From NCBI RefSeq assembly GCF_022063185.1, contig NZ_CP091913.1, positions 3,287,501-3,351,500 of the forward strand: DNA of 64,000 bases, read 5' to 3'. The notes beneath the pieces are model-generated. The model worked only from the letters and a program-made list of their open reading frames with translations, was not told the origin of the DNA and searched no databases. Each line of letters begins with the position of its first letter. Within the stretch, counting starts at the first letter, position 1. Shown here one piece after another: positions 53,972 through 62,451 of the stretch. The stretch comes from Nostoc sp. UHCC 0870 (GTDB lineage: Bacteria > Cyanobacteriota > Cyanobacteriia > Cyanobacteriales > Nostocaceae). The translations under genes and the position numbers were made by a program.

Positions 53972-55894
53972 GTGTCGTCTAGGACTTTTGAAGAAAAGCA
54001 ATCCCAACGTCGGACTTCATCGGGTTTTGAGTTTTTAAAAGGAGTCGGCCAGATAGCTGGCGGTACTCTTTTATCAATCACGATGCTAGCAAGTTCCATT
54101 GTAGCCGGAGGGCTAGTTGGCCTGGCTATCAGCTTCCGCAATTTGCCGGATGTGAGGCAATTACGTAACTTTTTACCCTCAGAAACGACGTACATTTATG
54201 ACATTAAGGGCAAACTGTTAGCCAGTCTCCACGGAGAAGCTAACAGAGAAGTCGTACCTTTAGATAGAATTTCCCCAAATCTCAAACGAGCGGTATTAGC
54301 TAGTGAAGATAGTCATTTCTATTATCACCACGGCATTAACCCTACAGGGGTAGGACGTGCTGTTATTACTAACTGGTTGGCGGGTGGTGTGAAAGAAGGT
54401 GGCTCTACAATCACCATGCAGTTAGTCAAAAACCTATTTTTGTCTCGCAGACGGGAATTTACCCGGAAGTTAGCTGAGGGAGTCCTGGCAATTCGCTTAG
54501 AGCAAATTCTTACTAAAGATCAAATTTTAGAAATGTACCTCAATCAAGTATATTGGGGTCATAATAATTACGGTGTCCAAACCGCAGCACGTAGCTATTT
54601 TAATAAGTCAGCTGAGAACTTAACTTTGGGTGAATCAGCAATGATGGCGGGTTTAATCCAAGCACCAGAGGAATTTAGCCCCTTTGCCAGTCTAAAGCTT
54701 GCCAAACAGAAACAAAGAGAAGTATTGGGGAGAATGCTGGACTTAAGCTGGATCACCCAGCAAGAACATGATGATGCCCTCAAGCAAGAAATTAAACTAG
54801 GCAGAATCAGGTCATTCCAAGGTAGTGCCTTACCATATATTACCAATACTGTGTCACAGGAATTGGCTAAAAAGTTTGGGCGAGAAGCATTGCTTAAAGG
54901 TGGAATGCGGGTACAGACAACAGTTGATGCTAGCTTCCAAACGATGGCAGAAGATACTGTCAAAAAGTGGCATAAAACCCTTCTAGGAAAAGGATTAAGC
55001 AAAAATCAAATTGCTTTGGTAGCAATTGATCCACGGACACATTTTGTGAAAGCATTGGTCGGTGGCGTAGATGCGAGAACAAGTGAATTTAACCGCGCCA
55101 CCCAAGCGCAGCGTCAGCCAGGCTCTTCTTTTAAGCCTTTTGTGTATTATGCTGCCTTTGCTACGGGTAAGTATGCACCAGACAGTACAGTCATAGATTC
55201 TCCAGTCAGTTATCGAGATGGTAGCGGTTGGTACTTCCCCCGAAACTACGATGGTGGTTTTGCAGGGGCGATGTCAATTCGCACAGCTTTAGCTCAATCA
55301 CGTAATATTCCCGTGATTAAAATTGGCAAGACTATAGGCATGAATAAAGTTGTAGAGACTTGCCGCATTTTAGGTATTAACAGTCCGATGGAACCTGTCA
55401 CCTCTTTACCTCTGGGTGCAATTGGTGTCACACCAATGGAAATGGCTACTGCCTACGCTACCTTTGCTAATTATGGTTGGCAGTCACAAACAACGGTTAT
55501 TGCCCGAATTACAGACAGCAGTAATAATGTATTATTGGACAATACGCCCAAACCCCAGCGAGTCTTAGATCCTTGGGCTTCAGCAGCTACGATAGATGTC
55601 ATGCGCTCAGTTATGACCGATGGTACTGGTAAAGGTGCAGCAATAGATCGCCCATCTGCTGGCAAAACAGGTACAACTTCATCAGAAAAAGATATTTGGT
55701 TTGTAGGGACTGTACCACAGTTAACAACTGCTGTCTGGGTTGGTAGAGATGACAACAGACAACTAGCTAGTGGTGCAACTGGTGGTGGTATGGTAGCCCC
55801 CATCTGGAGGGAATTTATGACTAAAGCACTCAAAGGTGTACCAGTGGAAAACTTTAAGCCACCTTCTCAGTTTCCTCGCCCCAAGGCAAATTAA
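53972..55894 (+). CDS. Class A penicillin-binding protein (PBP1A type)
   Basis: A 640-residue bifunctional peptidoglycan synthase starting with GTG. One membrane anchor lies at about residues 27-50. The transglycosylase domain (about 75-250) has EDSHFYYHHGINPTGVGRA with the catalytic Glu, GGSTITMQLVKNLFL and RKLAEGVLAIRLEQ. The transpeptidase domain (about 330-610) has the acylation site SSFK in QPGSSFKPFVYY, SRN, and KTGTT. It polymerises and cross-links the wall in the periplasm. It is divergent from tyrS, about 95 bases away. Confidence 0.95.
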   Translation: MSSRTFEEKQSQRRTSSGFEFLKGVGQIAGGTLLSITMLASSIVAGGLVGLAISFRNLPDVRQLRNFLPSETTYIYDIKGKLLASLHGEANREVVPLDRISPNLKRAVLASEDSHFYYHHGINPTGVGRAVITNWLAGGVKEGGSTITMQLVKNLFLSRRREFTRKLAEGVLAIRLEQILTKDQILEMYLNQVYWGHNNYGVQTAARSYFNKSAENLTLGESAMMAGLIQAPEEFSPFASLKLAKQKQREVLGRMLDLSWITQQEHDDALKQEIKLGRIRSFQGSALPYITNTVSQELAKKFGREALLKGGMRVQTTVDASFQTMAEDTVKKWHKTLLGKGLSKNQIALVAIDPRTHFVKALVGGVDARTSEFNRATQAQRQPGSSFKPFVYYAAFATGKYAPDSTVIDSPVSYRDGSGWYFPRNYDGGFAGAMSIRTALAQSRNIPVIKIGKTIGMNKVVETCRILGINSPMEPVTSLPLGAIGVTPMEMATAYATFANYGWQSQTTVIARITDSSNNVLLDNTPKPQRVLDPWASAATIDVMRSVMTDGTGKGAAIDRPSAGKTGTTSSEKDIWFVGTVPQLTTAVWVGRDDNRQLASGATGGGMVAPIWREFMTKALKGVPVENFKPPSQFPRPKAN

Positions 55895-56217
55895 AGTAAT
55901 TGGCCGTAATCAGTTATCAGTCACTTGATAACTGATTTAATTTTCCCATTCCCAATTAAGACTGTTTCTGCTCTGAAATACTTACCTAAACTTAGTAAAA
56001 CTAGGTTTAGTGATTTCTTCATGCTTCTTCCAAGGTAGAAGGCTACTTCTTGTCCACAGGCGTTAAGTTCAGGTCAAGCCGACCTTACTTTTTGTTTTTC
56101 AACTAAAAAGCTGATTGGTTTGTGCGTCCTTGGTTTTCGGACATACTATGATTTTACAGCACTTAACGCTACTTTTTTTAGATATCTTTAAGCAGATTTA
56201 GCTAACAATTTGGCTAC
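55895..56217. other. Intergenic region with a terminator-like hairpin
   Basis: No gene is seen in this 323-base gap between convergent genes. It contains a possible terminator at 56066-56099 on the plus strand. The 55980-56100 part has several short inverted repeats (for example CTAAAC/GTTTAG) and could in principle encode a small RNA, but no known family was recognised. Confidence 0.45.
56066..56099 (+). terminator. Possible intrinsic terminator
   Basis: AGGTC (56071-56075) pairs with GACCT (56081-56085) inside a longer weak stem (AGT/ACT outer pairs), followed by TTTTTGTTTTT. It lies about 170 bases after the penicillin-binding protein gene. Confidence 0.5.
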
Positions 56218-56538
56218 TTAGTAAAGCTCTAGCTCAGATTTCATCCGTTCCAGAGTCATCTGCATTTGATCAAACATTTGCTGCGGGGTAATACCAAATT
56301 GATTTAGCTGAGTTTTGAGTTGCTCTACAGTCATTTGCGCCATAAAATCCTCAGATAGCTCGAATCGCTTCATGAAGACGCGATAGCGATCCATCATTGC
56401 TTCCATTTGCTCAATGAACAGCTTTTTACCCTCACGGTCAAACTTACCGTAGCTGTTACCTAACTGAATCAGTGCTTGATAATCTTCAAACAACTGCTTT
56501 GCTTCTTGCTGAACTATATCAGAGTCAAAGAATCCCAT
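56218..56538 (-). CDS. DUF1825 family protein
   Basis: A 106-residue, wholly helical, acidic protein conserved in cyanobacteria: MGFFDSDIVQQEAKQLFEDYQ at the N-terminus, KKLFIEQMEAMMDRYRVFMKRFELSEDF in the middle. No catalytic motif or signal peptide. Its function is not known; the strong conservation across cyanobacteria suggests a basic role. Single-gene unit by position. Confidence 0.93.
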   Translation of the reverse strand: MGFFDSDIVQQEAKQLFEDYQALIQLGNSYGKFDREGKKLFIEQMEAMMDRYRVFMKRFELSEDFMAQMTVEQLKTQLNQFGITPQQMFDQMQMTLERMKSELELY

Positions 56539-56654
56539 GTGCCTCTATTCACCTGAGTCATGACACTCAGTAGCTTACAGTTTTGCTTTTATCTATGTTT
56601 ATTTTAGTCTAGGGGACTCAATTCAAGAAATAGCTACGGTTAAAGTACGGTTTT

Positions 56655-57614
56655 TTACCGAAATTTCAACACTTGACTTAAGTTAGCTTCTGCCTTGGCA
56701 AAGAATTTATTTAACCAAGCTGCAATTCCTAAAGCTTTAGCTACTGATTTGGGATCAATGTGATCCTGGAGCGTAATGTTTAGATGGTTAGCATATTTTA
56801 CAGCTAGTGGGTGTTGTGGGTTAAGCTTTAATGCCTGACGAATATAGACTTTGGCCATACCAGTAAAATTCTGTCGTAAATGCACCACGCCCAACAAAGC
56901 ATAGTAATCACTGTTATTTGGTTCTAGTTTAATGGCATCACGCAGTTCCCGTACTGCTAATGACCAGTGGGATTGTTTAGAATAATCCATTGCTCGCTGA
57001 TAGTGACGTTGAGCATAATTGACAACAGCTGGTGTAAGATGTTCTGTGTTTTCTGTTTTGTCTACTTCAACTGCTGCAACTGGCTGGGATTTAACTTCAG
57101 AAATTATAGGATGAGGTGGTTCTACTATAAATGAGTTGTCTGTGTGCAGGTACAAGTAGGCTAAGTTCAATTCATTTAATTTTTGGATCATCCAATAGGA
57201 TTGAGTTAGGGATTCATATTGGAGTGTGGTGTAAGAGGCGATCGCTTGCTCATAGAATAAATCAGCTTCCTTGATAGACATCCCCTTGAGTTGTCTAATT
57301 AAAGGATTTTGCATAGATACAGCGTTTTTTCCCCAATTAATCGCTTCTAACCGCAGCGTTTTTATGATATCAGTCCGCTTTTGGAGATATTTCAAATCTT
57401 CGTAAGCTGGGTTAATTAAACGGGTAAATATTGCTGTGGCTAATTTTTGGTCTACACCGTTTTTATTAGCATAGTGATCGGGATGTAACAGCTTGGCTAA
57501 AACATGATAACGCTGGAGAATATGGCGTTCATCTGCTGTCACAGCAATACCCAACACGGCGTAGGGATCTGATAATTGCTGTAACCATTCTATAGGGAGT
57601 GCAGTCTGGGACAT
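56655..57614 (-). CDS. J-domain and TPR protein
   Basis: A 319-residue co-chaperone-like protein. Residues about 15-80 are a J-domain (DPYAVLGIAVTADERHILQRY, then LLHPDHY with the HPD motif). Residues about 200-275 are two TPR units (HYQRAMDYSKQSHWSLAVRELRDAI; YYALLGVVHLRQNFTGMAKVYIRQAL). It likely recruits DnaK to a partner held by the TPR part. Cytoplasmic. It is transcribed divergently from the TM2 gene. Confidence 0.87.
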   Translation of the reverse strand: MSQTALPIEWLQQLSDPYAVLGIAVTADERHILQRYHVLAKLLHPDHYANKNGVDQKLATAIFTRLINPAYEDLKYLQKRTDIIKTLRLEAINWGKNAVSMQNPLIRQLKGMSIKEADLFYEQAIASYTTLQYESLTQSYWMIQKLNELNLAYLYLHTDNSFIVEPPHPIISEVKSQPVAAVEVDKTENTEHLTPAVVNYAQRHYQRAMDYSKQSHWSLAVRELRDAIKLEPNNSDYYALLGVVHLRQNFTGMAKVYIRQALKLNPQHPLAVKYANHLNITLQDHIDPKSVAKALGIAAWLNKFFAKAEANLSQVLKFR

Positions 57615-57808
57615 CGTTTTAGATTGGCAGATGAGAATTTTAAGATAACATTAGGCATTGGATACTGGGAACTGGCAAATAATAATTAATACAATAGATT
57701 TATGTTTGCTTGTCAATCTGAATTTTGTAATGCTGTATTTATGCGGGTGCTTTGTTACTATGGCTGTCTGATGGTCAAAATTGTGGTATTCGTGGATTAA
57801 GAGAGGAT

Positions 57809-58183
57809 ATGCTGATTAAGCGTAAAAGTAGAAGTGTTGCCGCTATTCTAGCCTTTGCTGGGACAGTTAGCATCTCTGGATTGCATAAGTTTTATTTAGG
57901 ACAGCCTGTATGGGGTTTATTGTATCTTTTGCTATCGTGGACACCCATTCCCAAGGTTGCTAGTGCCATTGAGGGGGTTTGGTACTTAGCTCAAGATGAG
58001 GAAGCTTTTGATCGCAACTTTAATTTTGGCAAGTCAGCAGTAAAAATTTCACAATCTGTAGGTAATCAAGTTGGCGCGATCGCTGATGCTTTACGTGAGT
58101 TAGATAATTTGCGCCAAGATGGATTGATTACTGAGTATGAGTTTGAGCAAAAGCGTCGCCATCTACTTGACCAGATTTCTTGA
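57809..58183 (+). CDS. TM2 domain and SHOCT domain protein
   Basis: A 124-residue protein starting MLIKRKSRSVAAILAFAG. I chose ATG 57809 with GAGAGG close upstream, rather than 57752, which would add sequence with no membrane character. Residues about 8-65 are a TM2 domain (two helices, SGLHKFYLGQPVWGLLYLLLSW). The C-terminal LDNLRQDGLITEYEFEQKRRHLL is a SHOCT (short C-terminal) motif, often an oligomerisation module. Membrane protein of unknown process. Confidence 0.85.
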   Translation: MLIKRKSRSVAAILAFAGTVSISGLHKFYLGQPVWGLLYLLLSWTPIPKVASAIEGVWYLAQDEEAFDRNFNFGKSAVKISQSVGNQVGAIADALRELDNLRQDGLITEYEFEQKRRHLLDQIS

Positions 58184-58234
58184 TTGTTGACTGGGAAAGG
58201 GCGAATAATTTTTGACTAATGACTATTGACTACT

Positions 58235-58765
58235 ATGCAATGGCTACCTTGGAATTCTAAGTTACAAAAGCTTAGAGCTAAACTACTGAATGACCCCTAC
58301 TATCGGCTACAGTCTGGGGAAGAAATTCAGATAGCAGCACAATTGGGTATTCGCATTGATGCTAATCAAGCAACTGTTGATGATTGGTTGCGCTTACCGG
58401 GTTTATCGATTCATCAAGCGCGATCGCTTGTAGACCTGTCTCGTTCTGGTGTAACATTTTACTGCATTGAAGATATTGCTGCGGCTTTGGGAATGCCCAC
58501 ACCACGATTAGAACCATTAAAACCTTTATTAAATTTTAGTTATTACGATCACGAATCTCTAGTTAATTCTACTTATATAATTAATCCTAATACCGCATCA
58601 GTAGAACAGTTAGCGCAAATTCCATTTATGGATATGTCATTGGCTGAAGCGGTGGTACAAAATCGCCTGTCATCTGGGTCTTACCGTAATTTAGCTGATT
58701 TCCAGCGCAGATTAGAACTATCTGGTGAAGCGATCGCGCAATTGATGTATTTTTTGAGGTTTTAG
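58235..58765 (+). CDS. Helix-hairpin-helix (ComEA-like) protein
   Basis: A 176-residue protein with two helix-hairpin-helix regions: DDWLRLPGLSIHQARSLVDLSRSG (about 50-75) and NTASVEQLAQIPFMDMSLAEAVVQNR (about 120-150). These bind DNA backbone non-specifically in other proteins. There is no signal peptide, so it differs from the exported competence protein ComEA. I use ATG 58235 (MQWLPWNS); the frame opens at a TTG nine bases earlier. It follows the TM2-SHOCT gene on the same strand. Confidence 0.8.
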   Translation: MQWLPWNSKLQKLRAKLLNDPYYRLQSGEEIQIAAQLGIRIDANQATVDDWLRLPGLSIHQARSLVDLSRSGVTFYCIEDIAAALGMPTPRLEPLKPLLNFSYYDHESLVNSTYIINPNTASVEQLAQIPFMDMSLAEAVVQNRLSSGSYRNLADFQRRLELSGEAIAQLMYFLRF

Positions 58766-58835
58766 AAGGGATTGGGGATTGGGGATTGGGGACTGGGAAA
58801 GAACTTCTCCCTTGTCTCCCTTATCTCCCTAGCTT

Positions 58836-59432
58836 CTAAATTATTCCAATTCGATCAGGTGGCCAAAAGCGAAATACTGCGCGACCAATGATATTTTCTT
58901 GAGGTAAAAAGCCCCAGTAGCGGGAATCGTTACTGTTATTGCGGTTGTCTCCCATGACAAAAAATTGGTCTTCTGGGACTTTGACTGGTTGGAATGGTTG
59001 GCTAGGGGGTTCAGCGATATAGTCTTCTGTTAATGGTTGTCCATTGAGATAGACTTTACCGTTAGCGACGCTAACTATTTCGCCAGGTCTTCCAATAACC
59101 CGCTTAATGAAAGCTTGGTCTTTGGGATATCCCCGTTTTTGCAATTCTGCGGGTGGCTGAAAAACGACGATATCCCCAGATGTGGGTGGATGAAACCGAT
59201 AAGAGACTTTCTCGATCACTAGGCGATCGCCTTCATATAAAGTGGGAAGCATTGACTCGGAAGGGATGTAACGAGGTTCAGCGATAAAAGTCCGAATCAA
59301 CAGTGCTAAAACTAGAGCGATCGCAATTAGAGTAAAATTTTCTTGCCAATTACGCCATGATTTTGACGATGCAGGAGTTTCTTTCGGATTATTTTCCTGA
59401 GAATTCATAGAATTTTTCAGCCAGTTAAACAA
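58836..59432 (-). CDS. lepB: Signal peptidase I
   Basis: A 198-residue serine-lysine protease that removes signal peptides. One N-terminal membrane anchor (NFTLIAIALVLALLIRTFI) precedes the catalytic Ser in PSESMLPTL and the Lys in FIKRVIGRPGE; the box GDNRNNSNDSRYWGFLP is the family's region E. It lies on the membrane with the active site outside the cytoplasm. The preceding 35 residues are hydrophilic cytoplasmic sequence. Confidence 0.96.
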   Translation of the reverse strand: MFNWLKNSMNSQENNPKETPASSKSWRNWQENFTLIAIALVLALLIRTFIAEPRYIPSESMLPTLYEGDRLVIEKVSYRFHPPTSGDIVVFQPPAELQKRGYPKDQAFIKRVIGRPGEIVSVANGKVYLNGQPLTEDYIAEPPSQPFQPVKVPEDQFFVMGDNRNNSNDSRYWGFLPQENIIGRAVFRFWPPDRIGII

Positions 59433-59779
59433 GTATAAATTCCTTATTTTGATGCCAAATTTCTGCCAGTAAGCAAGGTTTTCGCTTACTGCACTTACAA
59501 ATACTAATTCATCATAGGGCTATCTCACATACTATCACCAAGCAAAAATACTTACGAGCAAGGAGGATGAGTTAGCGATCGCATGATGGATATTTAGCGT
59601 TAGCGGAACTGACCAGAGGTATCGCTGTTTTATCCTCCGCAGCCCAGAGGGGAAGAAAAGATTAATTTAGCAAAATTTCCAGTGTTGAATCTGACCGCAC
59701 TACATATTTTTCCGGCTGGAGTTCTGCCAAGGTAGATATTCTGATTTAAAATGTTAAATAATCTAGCCATAAAATACTT
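59433..59779. other. Intergenic region, no gene seen
   Basis: This 347-base gap between divergent lepB and the antitoxin-like gene contains one split HIP1 site and a GC-richer patch around 59600-59660. No RNA gene or ORF is supported. Confidence 0.5.
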
Positions 59780-60106
59780 ATGCAAAATGATCAACACATT
59801 GCAGAAACGTCATCAAATAATTTCCGTAATGATTTGTTATTAGAAATCGAAAAAACACCAGAAAGATACATACCAGAATTACTAGAAATTGTTCGGCTAT
59901 TTCGCCAAAGTGTAATGCTTAAACAAGCATCTAGTCAGCAGTGGGAAAATGCTATTAATCAAGTTAACCATAGTGATGTAGTTAAACAACAAGAAAGAAA
60001 GTCTAAAATTAAACATTTATTTGATTCATGGAATGAGTTGGAGACTCAAGAAGAACAAGAAGAGATTTTAGAAGTCATTAAATCTATGCAAGATGTTTCT
60101 ATTTAA
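59780..60106 (+). CDS. Antitoxin-like partner of the PIN toxin
   Basis: A 108-residue acidic protein. The N-terminal half (LLLEIEKTPERYIPELLEIVRLFRQSVMLKQ) and acidic C-terminal tail (ELETQEEQEEILEVIKSMQD) fit small antitoxins that bind PIN toxins. It ends six bases before the PIN gene, the usual two-gene order. No obvious DNA-binding motif is visible, although antitoxins of this type often autoregulate. Assignment rests on context. Confidence 0.68.
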   Translation: MQNDQHIAETSSNNFRNDLLLEIEKTPERYIPELLEIVRLFRQSVMLKQASSQQWENAINQVNHSDVVKQQERKSKIKHLFDSWNELETQEEQEEILEVIKSMQDVSI

Positions 60107-60112
60107 AATTGA

Positions 60113-60562
60113 ATGAGTAAAGTTATTGTTTTAGATTCTGCACCTGTGGGGTTAATCACGAATCCAAAAGCAACGCCTCTAGCTGTAGAATGTCAAGAAT
60201 GGTTTTATACTCTATTTGATCGAGGCTATGAAGTAATTTTACCGGAAATTATAGACTATGAAATTAGACGAGAATTGTTAAGGGCGAATAAATTATCAGG
60301 GATTAGAAAGCTTAATCAACTTAAATTAGAAATAATTTATCTGCCAATTACAACAGAGGTGATGTTAAAAGCAGCCGAATTATGGGCTGAAGTCCGAAAT
60401 CAAGGTAAATCTACAGCAGATAATAAAGCATTAGATGGTGATGTTATTTTAGCTTCTCAGTCTATTTTAGTTGCTAGCTATGGGCATGAGGTTATTATTG
60501 CTACGAGTAATAAAAAACATCTGTCTATTTTTATTGATGCTAGAGAATGGCAAGAAATTTAG
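60113..60562 (+). CDS. PIN-domain toxin (VapC-like ribonuclease)
   Basis: A 149-residue PIN-fold protein. The first acidic residue is Asp8 in IVLDSAPVG, Glu in EIIDYEIRREL follows, and Asp in LDGDVILASQ is the third. The fourth position reads ATSNKKHL, with Asn in place of the usual Asp. It probably cleaves tRNA or mRNA and is held in check by the protein of the gene just upstream. It starts at ATG 60113, six bases after the antitoxin stop. Confidence 0.82.
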   Translation: MSKVIVLDSAPVGLITNPKATPLAVECQEWFYTLFDRGYEVILPEIIDYEIRRELLRANKLSGIRKLNQLKLEIIYLPITTEVMLKAAELWAEVRNQGKSTADNKALDGDVILASQSILVASYGHEVIIATSNKKHLSIFIDAREWQEI

Positions 60563-60645
60563 TTTGTGGAAACTTTGTATAAGTTCGTAGTGTAAATTTT
60601 TTAAACGCAAAGGGATGCAGAGGTTAGCGCAGAGTGTTTCCGATA

Positions 60646-61392
60646 TCAAAGTTTAGCAGCGATCGCTCTTCCAATGCTATGGAAATATTCATTTGGTAAA
60701 GCTCTAGGAAATTTAGCGATCACAAATACAGTTTGACTATTTCTAGTAACCAAGAAATCTTCTAAATAAGATGATGAAGGTTTTGTAAATTCTATAGGGT
60801 TTATATTATTCGTAATTTCTTTCCAAAAATCGTCAAATTCTCTTCCATAGAAAACAACTAATTCAGGTTTCTGTTCTTTAATTTTTTGACTAATGTGATT
60901 TATTCGCATATCAATACAATAATCTTCATAATTTTTTCTATTAGCTAAAAAAGGAAGATTACAATGTTTACCATATATCCAATGCTTACGAGATGGTGAG
61001 GGTAAAGGCAATAATTCTAATAAACAAGTCTCTTTATCTTTTCTACCTAATTCACTTATTTGATATTTACGAATATCTTCTACAGTAATATTTTCTTGTC
61101 CTTTCGCACTTAATACCATACGCATTATTGCCCTCCATACCGGGACACTTAATTTTGCACCTTCCTCAAAACCAGCCGCACATCCCATCGCTATATGATA
61201 TTCTGCAAGATCATCTAGTTCTTTTTCTTTTCTTTCCGCCCATATATTTATTCTGTGCTTAACGTCTTCAAAATCTCCTCCTGCTTCTTCCATACCAATA
61301 AACCAATATTTTCCTAGATAATTACCATATCCATAAAAAGTCTCAATTCTTTTTTCTAGAAGTGCATCATCAAAAAAATCTGAATTATTCAT
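60646..61392 (-). CDS. Unrecognised protein, possibly uracil-DNA-glycosylase-like fold
   Basis: A 248-residue cytoplasmic protein. The segments YWFIGMEEAGG near residue 29, CLLELLPLPSPS near 122 and PELVVFYGREF near 175 are spaced like the substrate-pocket strands of the uracil-DNA glycosylase superfamily (G-E-E-x-G, L-P-x-P, and a late VV-x-Y/G strand). The Cys pairs of type 4/5 enzymes and the HPS loop are absent, so enzymatic activity is doubtful. This is my inference from pattern alone. It converges with the toxin-antitoxin pair and is divergent from the next gene. Confidence 0.5.
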   Translation of the reverse strand: MNNSDFFDDALLEKRIETFYGYGNYLGKYWFIGMEEAGGDFEDVKHRINIWAERKEKELDDLAEYHIAMGCAAGFEEGAKLSVPVWRAIMRMVLSAKGQENITVEDIRKYQISELGRKDKETCLLELLPLPSPSRKHWIYGKHCNLPFLANRKNYEDYCIDMRINHISQKIKEQKPELVVFYGREFDDFWKEITNNINPIEFTKPSSSYLEDFLVTRNSQTVFVIAKFPRALPNEYFHSIGRAIAAKL

Positions 61393-61492
61393 ATTTAAGT
61401 GTTTATACTTAAAAAGTTATCTTTATTAAGTCAAAAATAATGGGTTATAACAAAAATGTCTAGTCACATTACAAAAATTATCAGGAATCAAC

Positions 61493-62239
61493 ATGGGTGC
61501 ATATTGGTGTTCTCAAGCTGAAGTCGTCACAACTGAACCTAAAATAGTCAAAAATTTAATTCTGCAAATTGCAAGTAAAAAAAATACAACATCAGTCCAT
61601 AACCTAGAAATAAAAGGCAACTCTATATTTTTCGACTCAGATGGATACGGCTGTTTTGGTGTAGAGTGGGAAAATTATGCTAAGGATCTTTTATTTGAAA
61701 AACTATTTGAAAAGTACACAGGAGCATTAATTTGCTTTGAATCTGTCAACCAATATCAGGATTTAGGCTATTTATTTTCATCAATTTGGATTAAGCCTGA
61801 AGGTGAAGTTAACTGGGATGATGATGAAGAAATTGATGAAATAACTGAAACTTTTTATAAAAGAACTCGCGTTTTGTGGATAGAAGGGGATGTTTCGGAA
61901 CAACCGTGTGAAGGTCGATTTAATGAAGCTGATATATGGTATATCACATTTGATTATTTAGAACAAAATAAAGAAGATATGCCCAGTCTCTATGCTGCTT
62001 ACCGTAAAGCCAAAGTCGAAGGATTTGATGATTGGTCAATTTCCTTTATTGATAAGAAGAAAGTGATTAGTTGTGAAATTGCCCAACAAATAGGAGAATT
62101 ATATAGTGATAATCAAGATGCTGTACTTGAAGAATGCCTAGAAAATATGAGACAGTTAAATTCTTACCCGATAGATGCTGAGTATGCAGATTTTGAGTTT
62201 GAACTTCCAGAAAATTTTCCTAAATTATCCAAATTATAG
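61493..62239 (+). CDS. Hypothetical acidic protein
   Basis: A 248-residue, strongly acidic protein with no signal peptide or membrane segment. Runs such as NWDDDEEIDEITETF and aromatic-rich stretches (GRFNEADIWYITFDYLE) are visible. I do not recognise any domain. It is not obviously phage-like. It stands alone, 100 bases from the divergent gene at 60646-61392, and may share regulation with it. Confidence 0.6.
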   Translation: MGAYWCSQAEVVTTEPKIVKNLILQIASKKNTTSVHNLEIKGNSIFFDSDGYGCFGVEWENYAKDLLFEKLFEKYTGALICFESVNQYQDLGYLFSSIWIKPEGEVNWDDDEEIDEITETFYKRTRVLWIEGDVSEQPCEGRFNEADIWYITFDYLEQNKEDMPSLYAAYRKAKVEGFDDWSISFIDKKKVISCEIAQQIGELYSDNQDAVLEECLENMRQLNSYPIDAEYADFEFELPENFPKLSKL

Positions 62240-62383
62240 TCAATATAGCTGTAGCCATTTTGATCAGGAAATTGACATGAGTATAAGCAAGCGACAAATC
62301 TTAAAATTTGCGTCCTAATTTACTGAGTCCATAGCTATAAACTTCTTTCCTTTGCGTCTTTGCGCCTTTGCGCGAAACAATCC

Positions 62384-62424
62384 AAAAAAAACTTGCCTCA
62401 GAAGCATCACACCCCCAAGGCAAG
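62384..62424 (-). terminator. Intrinsic terminator of the pnt operon
   Basis: CTTGCCT (62424-62418) pairs with AGGCAAG (62398-62392) on the minus strand, followed by eight T at 62391-62384. It lies 28 bases after the pntB stop. Confidence 0.75.
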
Positions 62425-62451
62425 CAAACCACATAAATGATTTTTAGCTAT

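Noticed and set aside
55980..56100. Small RNA gene downstream of the penicillin-binding protein
   Set aside because: Short inverted repeats and a T-run are present, but no promoter or known RNA family pattern was recognised; recorded only as a possible terminator.
62345..62375. TTTGCGTCTTTGCGCC direct repeats near pntB as a functional site
   Set aside because: This phrase is a common low-complexity intergenic sequence in such genomes; nothing suggests a specific role here.
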